Part shown: positions 54,766 through 61,054 of the stretch, piece after piece
How the letters are laid out: every line of letters begins with the position of its first letter
Numbering within the stretch: the first letter of the stretch is position 1
NCBI RefSeq assembly: GCF_900089585.1
Contig: NZ_FLRH01000003.1
Span: 1,597,001-1,661,000, forward strand
Direction of reading: 5' to 3'
Source of the DNA: Micromonospora sediminicola
GTDB taxonomy: Bacteria > Actinomycetota > Actinomycetes > Mycobacteriales > Micromonosporaceae
DNA: 64,000 nucleotides
The notes under the pieces: generated by a model
The model's database searches: none
Seen by the model: the letters and a program-made list of their open reading frames with translations, nothing else
What the model was told of the DNA's origin: nothing
Translations under genes and position numbers: made by a program

Positions 54766-56454
54766 ATGGACGCTGACGAGATCGCCGCCGGCCGGGCCCG
54801 CTGGCAGGCCCGCTACGACGCCGCCCGCAAGCGCGACGCGGACTTCACCACGCTGTCCGGGCTGCCCGTGGAGCCGGTCTACGGCCCGCCCGAGGGCACC
54901 GCCTACCCGGGCTTCGAGCGGATCGGCTGGCCGGGCGAGTTCCCGTACACCCGGGGTCTGCATCCGACCGGTTACCGCGGGCGGACCTGGACCATCCGGC
55001 AGTTCGCCGGGTTCGGCAACGCCCGGCAGACCAACGAGCGCTACAAGATGATCCTCGGCGCCGGTGGCGGCGGGCTCTCCGTGGCCTTCGACATGCCGAC
55101 GCTGATGGGCCGCGACTCGGACGACCCGCAGTCGCTCGGCGAGGTCGGCCACTGCGGCGTCGCGGTCGACACGGCCGCCGACATGGAGGTGCTCTTCGAC
55201 GGCATCGACCTGGCCGCCGTGACCACCTCGATGACCATCTCCGGCCCGGCCGTGCCGGTCTTCTGCATGTACCTCGTCGCCGCCGAGCGGCAGGGCGCCG
55301 ACCTGTCCACGCTGGACGGGACGCTCCAGACGGACATCTTCAAGGAGTACATCGCGCAGAAGGAGTGGCTCTTCGACCCCGAGCCGCACCTGCGCCTGAT
55401 CGGCGACCTGATGGAGTACTGCGCCCGGGAGATCCCGCGCTACAAGCCGCTGTCGGTGTCCGGCTACCACATCCGTGAGGCCGGCTCGACCGCCGCGCAG
55501 GAGCTGGCGTACACCCTGGCCGACGGCTTCGGCTACGTCGAACTGGGCCTCTCGCGCGGGCTGGACGTCAACGTGTTCGCCCCGGGTCTGAGCTTCTTCT
55601 TCGACTCCCACGTGGACTTCTTCGAGGAGATCGCCAAGTTCCGGGCCGCCCGCCGGATCTGGGCCCGGTGGCTGCGCGACGTCTACGGCGCGACCAGCGA
55701 GAAGGCGCTCTGGCTGCGGTTCCACACGCAGACCGCCGGGGTGTCGCTGACCGCCCAGCAGCCGGTCAACAACGTGGTCCGGACCGCCGTGGAGGCGCTC
55801 GCCGCGGTGCTCGGCGGCACCAACTCGCTGCACACCAACGCGCTGGACGAGACGCTCGCCCTGCCCACCGACGAGTCGGCCGAGATCGCCCTGCGGACCC
55901 AGCAGGTGCTGATGGAGGAGACCGGGGTGGTCAACGTGGCCGACCCGCTCGGCGGCTCCTGGTACGTCGAGGCGCTCACCGACCGGATCGAGGCCGAGGC
56001 GGAGGAGATCTTCGCCCGGATCCGTCAGCTCGGCGGCGAGGGCCCGCACACCATCGGCCCGATGACCTCCGGCATCCTGCGGGGCATCGAGGACGGCTGG
56101 TTCACCGGGCACATCGCCGAGTCGGCGTTCGTCTACCAGCAGGCGCTGGAGAAGGGTGACAAGAAGATCGTCGGCGTCAACTGCCACACCGGCACGGTCG
56201 CCAAGGACCTGGAGATCCTGCGTATCTCGCACGAGGTGGAGCTGGAGCAGCGCCGGGTGCTCGCCGAGCGCAAGTCGGCCCGCGACGAGGCGGCGGTCAC
56301 CGCCGCCGTCCGCCGGATGGTCGAGGTCTCCCGGACCGGGGAGAACATGATCCCGGCGATGCTGGACGCGGTCCGCGCCGAGGCCACCCTGGGCGAGATC
56401 TGCGACGCGCTGCGCGCCGAGTGGGGCGTCTACCGCGAGCCCGCCCGCTTCTAG
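54766..56454 (+). CDS. icmA: Isobutyryl-CoA mutase large subunit
   Basis: A 562-residue B12-dependent mutase TIM barrel with no cobalamin domain, so it needs a separate small subunit (IcmB), not in this window. The pocket residues are Phe80 (TIRQFAGFG) and Gln198 (EYIAQKEW), the pair reported for isobutyryl-CoA mutase; methylmalonyl-CoA mutase has Tyr and Arg there. Sequence is close to Streptomyces IcmA along its length. It interconverts isobutyryl- and n-butyryl-CoA. GAGGAGGAG precedes the ATG. MeaB, cobO and the epimerase are encoded nearby. Confidence 0.92.
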   Translation: MDADEIAAGRARWQARYDAARKRDADFTTLSGLPVEPVYGPPEGTAYPGFERIGWPGEFPYTRGLHPTGYRGRTWTIRQFAGFGNARQTNERYKMILGAGGGGLSVAFDMPTLMGRDSDDPQSLGEVGHCGVAVDTAADMEVLFDGIDLAAVTTSMTISGPAVPVFCMYLVAAERQGADLSTLDGTLQTDIFKEYIAQKEWLFDPEPHLRLIGDLMEYCAREIPRYKPLSVSGYHIREAGSTAAQELAYTLADGFGYVELGLSRGLDVNVFAPGLSFFFDSHVDFFEEIAKFRAARRIWARWLRDVYGATSEKALWLRFHTQTAGVSLTAQQPVNNVVRTAVEALAAVLGGTNSLHTNALDETLALPTDESAEIALRTQQVLMEETGVVNVADPLGGSWYVEALTDRIEAEAEEIFARIRQLGGEGPHTIGPMTSGILRGIEDGWFTGHIAESAFVYQQALEKGDKKIVGVNCHTGTVAKDLEILRISHEVELEQRRVLAERKSARDEAAVTAAVRRMVEVSRTGENMIPAMLDAVRAEATLGEICDALRAEWGVYREPARF

Positions 56455-56511
56455 TGCAAGGAGGGGCCCCTTCTTAACAGACGTCTGTTAAGAAGGGGCC
56501 CCTCCTTGCAC
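56454..56511. repeat. Perfect 58-bp palindrome abutting a stop codon, copy 4
   Basis: Two exact 29-bp halves about the centre CAGAC/GTCTG (56482/56483). The first base is the last base of the icmA stop TAG. The centre and the GGGGCCCC cores are the same as in the copy at 50419-50478. Confidence 0.9.
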
Positions 56512-56591
56512 CTCTGAGCAGGGGTGAGAGTCGCAACGTCGCCGTTGCGGGTGAGCGGCGTTCCGTGTGACACGTGCGAGACTAGACAACC

Positions 56592-57509
56592 ATGAGCGAC
56601 CCACGGATCACCTCGTCGATCTTCACCCGCGGCGCGGTCGACCTCAGCGCGCTGCGCACCCCCGCACCGGCCGACACCCCCTCCGCCACACCGTCACCGG
56701 GCGGTCCGCCCGCCGGGCTGCCGGGCAGCCCCGCCGGCACGGCCGCCGTGATCGACGTGACCGAGGCGAACATCCAGTCCGAGGTGCTCGAACGCTCGCT
56801 CTCCACACCGGTCGTGGTCTTCTTCGGCGCCGCCGGCTACCCGGAGAGCGACCAGTTCGCCCCGGTGCTGGAGCGGCTGGCCGCCGAGGGCGGGGGAGCG
56901 TGGCTCCTGGCCCGGGTCGACGTGCAGCAGCAGCCGCGGCTCGCGCAGATGTTCCAGCTCCAGACGTTGCCGACCACGTACGCCATCGTCGGCGGTCGCC
57001 CGGTCGACGCCTTCCCCGGCGTGGTGCCCGAGTCCCAGCTGCGGCAGTGGCTCCAGGCCGTGCTCAAGGCCGCCGGGGTCACCGTGGCCGAGCCCGAGGA
57101 CCCGCGGCTCGACGCGGCCGACGACGCGCTCATGAGCGGTGACCTCGACGCCGCCGAGGCGGCGTACCGGAAGATCCTGGCCGAGTCCCCGGCGGACGCG
57201 GCGGCGGAGGCGGGCCTGGCGCAGGTCGGTCTGGCCCGCCGGGTGGCCGGCGCGGACCCGCAGGGCGCGCTCGACGGGGCCGCCGCCGCCCCCGACGACG
57301 TGGCGGCGCAGCTGCTGGCCGCGGACATCGAGGTGCTCAGCGGCCTGGCCGACCAGGCCTACCAGCGGCTGGTCGGCCTGGTCCGCCGGACCGCCGGCGA
57401 CGAGCGGGACACGGTACGCCAGCACCTGCTCAGCCTGTTCACGATCGCCGGCCCGGACGATCCCGCCGTGGCCTCCGCCCGACGCGCCCTGGCCAGCGCG
57501 CTGTTCTGA
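56592..57509 (+). CDS. Thioredoxin-fold/TPR protein (CnoX/YbbN-like) without the redox Cys pair
   Basis: A 305-residue protein. A Pro/Ala-rich N-terminus (about 20-50) leads to a thioredoxin fold (55-155: VIDVTEANIQSEVLERSL, VVVFFGAAGYPESDQF, and cis-Pro LPTTYAIV), then TPR-like helices to the end. The usual WCGPC place reads FGAAGYPES: no Cys. This is common in CnoX-like holdases that work as co-chaperones. A possible -10 GAGACT lies 8 nt before the ATG. Relatives lie near icmA in Streptomyces. Confidence 0.85.
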   Translation: MSDPRITSSIFTRGAVDLSALRTPAPADTPSATPSPGGPPAGLPGSPAGTAAVIDVTEANIQSEVLERSLSTPVVVFFGAAGYPESDQFAPVLERLAAEGGGAWLLARVDVQQQPRLAQMFQLQTLPTTYAIVGGRPVDAFPGVVPESQLRQWLQAVLKAAGVTVAEPEDPRLDAADDALMSGDLDAAEAAYRKILAESPADAAAEAGLAQVGLARRVAGADPQGALDGAAAAPDDVAAQLLAADIEVLSGLADQAYQRLVGLVRRTAGDERDTVRQHLLSLFTIAGPDDPAVASARRALASALF

Positions 57510-57572
57510 GTTCGTCGCACACGTGCGGGCCGGCGCACCGCCGGCCCGCCCGACCACCGAGGACGGGAGCCC

Positions 57573-58784
57573 ATGATGCGCCGGATCGCCGTCCTCGACG
57601 CGCCGACCAACCTCGGCCTGCGGCCGCCCACGCCCAGCTCCGTCCCGGGCTGCGGCAAGGCCCCCGGGGCGTTGCGCGACCACGGTCTGCTCGCCCGGTT
57701 GCGGGCCCGCGACGCCGGCTGCCTGACCCCGCCCCGCTACGACCCCGGCGACTGGCGGCCCGGCGACGGCGTCTGCCACGCGCCGGAGATCTCCGGATAC
57801 TCCGTGGCGCTGGCCGACCGGATCGGCGCGATCATCGACCGCGGCGAGTTCCCGCTGGTGCTCGGCGGGGACTGCTCGGTGCTGCTCGGCTCGGCGCTGG
57901 CCATGCACCGGCTCGGTGAGGCGGTCGGCGGACGGATCGGGCTGGTCTTCGTCGACGGCCACTCCGACTTCCGGCACCCCGGCAACGCCTCGTACGTGGG
58001 CGCCGCCGCCGGGGAGGACCTGGCGCTGGTCACCGGGCGGGGGCAGCCCGACCTGGCGGCCATCGAGGGGCGACGCCCCTACTTCCGCGACATCGACGTG
58101 GTGGTGCTCGGCATCCGCGCGCAGGACGAGTACCGCCTCGACCTCCAGGCCGCCGGCATCACCACCCGTCCGGTGCCGGCGCTGCGCGCCGAGGGCGCGG
58201 CCCGGACCGCCCAGTGGGCGCACGAGCAGCTCGTCGACTGCGCCGGCTACTGGGTGCACATCGACGTGGACGTGCTCGACCCGGCCGTGATGCCGGCCGT
58301 GGACGCGCCCGACCCCGGCGGCATCGCCTTCGCCGAGCTGGAGATCCTGCTCGCCGGGCTGGTCGACACCCCGCACTGCCTCGGCGTCGAGCTGACCGTC
58401 TTCGACCCCGACTACGACCAGGACGGCGCGTACGCGGCGGAGATCGTGAACACGGTGGTGGCCGGGCTCGCCCCGGTGGTGGCCCCGGGCGCGGTACCGC
58501 CCCGGCTGCTGCCGGCCACCCCGCCGGCGCCGGCGCCCCGGGCGGGCAACGGCCGGCCGGAACGGGACCGGCTGTCCGCCCCCGTTGCCGTACCGGCCCC
58601 CGCCGTGGCCGTGGAGCCGATCGGCCCGGTTCCCACCGCCGACGGCGACGGGCCGGACGACGTCGACGACCGTCCGCCGGGCGAGCCCGTCGGTGACGAC
58701 CCGTTGGGGCCGGGCCGCCTCCGGCGTCCGCCCGTCGAGGACGACGAACCGGCCGTGGACCGGCCGGGCATCGACGTCACCTGA
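57573..58784 (+). CDS. Arginase/agmatinase (ureohydrolase) family protein with altered metal motif
   Basis: A 403-residue protein. The ureohydrolase fold is clear: GGDCSVLLG (98-106), FVDGHSDF (126-133) and HIDVDVLDPAVMPAVD (229-244). The canonical first motif is GGDHS, where His binds manganese; here Cys101 replaces it. The last about 110 residues are Pro/Asp-rich and disordered. The substrate is unknown; an arginase- or agmatinase-like reaction is only one option. The start is ATG 57573 or 57576; a GAGGACGGGAG site is upstream. Confidence 0.85.
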   Translation: MMRRIAVLDAPTNLGLRPPTPSSVPGCGKAPGALRDHGLLARLRARDAGCLTPPRYDPGDWRPGDGVCHAPEISGYSVALADRIGAIIDRGEFPLVLGGDCSVLLGSALAMHRLGEAVGGRIGLVFVDGHSDFRHPGNASYVGAAAGEDLALVTGRGQPDLAAIEGRRPYFRDIDVVVLGIRAQDEYRLDLQAAGITTRPVPALRAEGAARTAQWAHEQLVDCAGYWVHIDVDVLDPAVMPAVDAPDPGGIAFAELEILLAGLVDTPHCLGVELTVFDPDYDQDGAYAAEIVNTVVAGLAPVVAPGAVPPRLLPATPPAPAPRAGNGRPERDRLSAPVAVPAPAVAVEPIGPVPTADGDGPDDVDDRPPGEPVGDDPLGPGRLRRPPVEDDEPAVDRPGIDVT

Positions 58785-58801
58785 GGACGCCGGCGCGCTG
58801 C

Positions 58802-60766
58802 TCAGCGGGCGAGGCCGCGCAGGAAGCGCTCGGCGATCGGCACCGCGCTCGTCGTGCTCGACCCGCCCTGCTCGACGAAGACGGCGAACGCCACGTCGCC
58901 CTGCCAGCCGACGAACCACGCGTGGGTGTGCGCCGGGTTGTTGTCGTACTCGGCGGTGCCGGTCTTGCCGTGCACCGGCTCGCCGGGCACCTTCGCCAGC
59001 GCCGTGCCGGTGCCGGACGTGACCACGCCGCGCATCATCGTCTTCAGCGCCGCGACGGACTCCGGCTTGAGCGCCGGTCCGGCCGGTGCGGGCTTCGCCG
59101 GCGCCGGGTCCAGCAGCAGCTTCGGCTGCTCCCAGCGGCCCCGCGCCACCGCCGCGGTGGCGCCGGCCATCGCCAGCGGACTCACCACGGTGGTGCCCTG
59201 GCCGATCGCGGCGGCGGCCTGCTCGGTGGGCCCACCGTTCGCGGAGACCTTGCCGGTGAACACGTCCGCGCCGAGGTCCCAGCCGGCCTCCAGGCCGAGC
59301 GTACGGCCCGCCTGCGCGAGTCCGTCCGGGCCGAGCTTCGGCGCGAGCGCGGTGAAGGCGGTGTTGCAGGACTTGGCGAAGTCGGTGGCGAAGGGCACCG
59401 GGCCCAGCTCGAAGTTGTCGGAGTTCTTGAAGATCCGGCCGTCGACCTCGGAGGTCTTCGGGCAGTCCACCGTCGTCTGCGGGGTCACCGCGCCCCGGTC
59501 GAGCAGGCCGAGCGCGCTGACCATCTTGAACGTCGAGCCGGGCGGCACCTGGGCGGTGAAGGCGAGGTTCTCGCCGGCCGCGCCGGGCCCGTTCGCGGCG
59601 GCCAGCACGGCGCCGTCGCTGATCCGCACGGCGACCAGCGCCGAGCGCCGGGTCTGGCCGCGCAACGCGGCGTCGGCGGCGTTCTGGGTGGCCACGTCGA
59701 GCGTGGTCCTCACCGGCTGCCCGGCCTTCGGGTCGCTGCGGAACAGTTCGGCGCCGGTCGGTTCGGTGGCACCCTCCGGGGTGAGCCGCTCGGTGATCAC
59801 GGTGATTCCGGGGACGCCGCGCAGGCGCTCGTCGTACCGGCCCTGCAGGCCGCCGTGGCCGACCAGGTCGCCGCGGGCGTACCGGTCGGGGTGGGCCTGG
59901 AGGTCGTCGGCCTGGGCCGGGTCGACCGAGCCGAGCAGCGCCCGGGCGAACTCGCGGGTCGGGGCGAGCATCAACTTGTCGGTGGGGAACCGGGTGCCGG
60001 GCAGCTCGTAGATCCGGGGCTTGATCTGCCGGTAGGCCTCCTCGCGGAGGGTCACCACCTCGACCTGCGCGTCCCGGTCCGCCTCCTTGAGGCGTCTGGG
60101 CAGGTCGCTCAGGTCGACCGGCGGGGTGAGCGCGGGCCGCACCGCCTTGAACGCGGCGTCCAGCCGGCGCACCAGGCCCGGCACGTCGGTGACCTCGCCG
60201 GGGGCGATCTGCACCCGGACCACCGGGCGCGGTGTGACGATCGGCTGGCCGGCGGCGTCCAGCACGCCGGCCCGTTGCGCCGCCTCCCGGCGCAGGGCGA
60301 GGCGGTCGCCCTCCTCCAGCTTCTCGTGCACCACGGCCGGCTCCCAGATCACCTGCCACCGGTCGTCGCCGCCGCGCTTGAGGCGCAGCGGGTTGTCGTA
60401 GGACCAGCGGACGCCACCGGGCAGCGGCCAGGTCAGCCGGACCCGGGCGGTCGCGATGTCGCCCTTGGTGGTGATCTCGCCGGTGCGCTCCAGGGCCGGT
60501 GGGTCGGCGGCCAGCTCGCCGGAGAGCGTCTTGAGTCGTTTCGTCACCTCGGCGGCCGGCACCCGCGCGCCGGTCGGCTCGACGAAGCCGACCGGTTGCA
60601 GGTCGCCGGAGCGCCAGCCGGTCAGGAACGCGTCGACGGCCTGCTCCGGCCCGTCCTCGCCGGAGCAGGCGGTCACCGCCCCGGCCGCCATCAGGACGGC
60701 GGCCGCCGTCGCGACCAGGCGGTGACGGGTGTGACGGCGGGGGCGGACGGGGTACGACACGGGCAT
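58802..60766 (-). CDS. Penicillin-binding protein with NTF2-like domain, probable lipoprotein
   Basis: A 654-residue monofunctional transpeptidase. The N-terminus has a signal sequence ending VTAC, a fair lipobox. An NTF2-like domain (about 45-160) is followed by a dimerisation region and the transpeptidase with STFK (Ser411), SCN (KSCNTAF) and KTG (Lys601). This plan is that of MecA/PBP2a-like class B enzymes, common in actinobacteria. It cross-links peptidoglycan outside the membrane. The ATG at 60766 is followed by a basic stretch. The same frame runs on upstream to the window's end only as a shadow of the next gene. Confidence 0.9.
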   Translation of the reverse strand: MPVSYPVRPRRHTRHRLVATAAAVLMAAGAVTACSGEDGPEQAVDAFLTGWRSGDLQPVGFVEPTGARVPAAEVTKRLKTLSGELAADPPALERTGEITTKGDIATARVRLTWPLPGGVRWSYDNPLRLKRGGDDRWQVIWEPAVVHEKLEEGDRLALRREAAQRAGVLDAAGQPIVTPRPVVRVQIAPGEVTDVPGLVRRLDAAFKAVRPALTPPVDLSDLPRRLKEADRDAQVEVVTLREEAYRQIKPRIYELPGTRFPTDKLMLAPTREFARALLGSVDPAQADDLQAHPDRYARGDLVGHGGLQGRYDERLRGVPGITVITERLTPEGATEPTGAELFRSDPKAGQPVRTTLDVATQNAADAALRGQTRRSALVAVRISDGAVLAAANGPGAAGENLAFTAQVPPGSTFKMVSALGLLDRGAVTPQTTVDCPKTSEVDGRIFKNSDNFELGPVPFATDFAKSCNTAFTALAPKLGPDGLAQAGRTLGLEAGWDLGADVFTGKVSANGGPTEQAAAAIGQGTTVVSPLAMAGATAAVARGRWEQPKLLLDPAPAKPAPAGPALKPESVAALKTMMRGVVTSGTGTALAKVPGEPVHGKTGTAEYDNNPAHTHAWFVGWQGDVAFAVFVEQGGSSTTSAVPIAERFLRGLAR

Positions 60767-61054
60767 GAAGCGGTCCCTCCGGTGCTCAACTGCCCTGCAC
60801 GCTAGTACGACCCGCGGCTCCCCACCGTCCCGCCGCCTCGTCCGCCGGGGTGACACGCGGCGCTTGGCAGTGTGATGAACATCGCCAGTCGGGGTACTCC
60901 GCGACCGGCCGACCACGAACCCGCAACGGGTGAAAGGACAGAGTCCCGATCCGGACGTCCGGCCGGTGGTCCGCCGACGAAGGCACACAGCGGCAGGGCC
61001 TAGGCTGGGCGGCAGAGTGACCCACAACGCGGTGGGTCGAGGGGAGTGGCACCG

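Noticed and set aside
58802..60766. Acquired beta-lactam resistance gene (mecA-like) by transfer
   Set aside because: The domain plan is like PBP2a, but base composition and codon use match the neighbours, and this type is native in actinobacteria.
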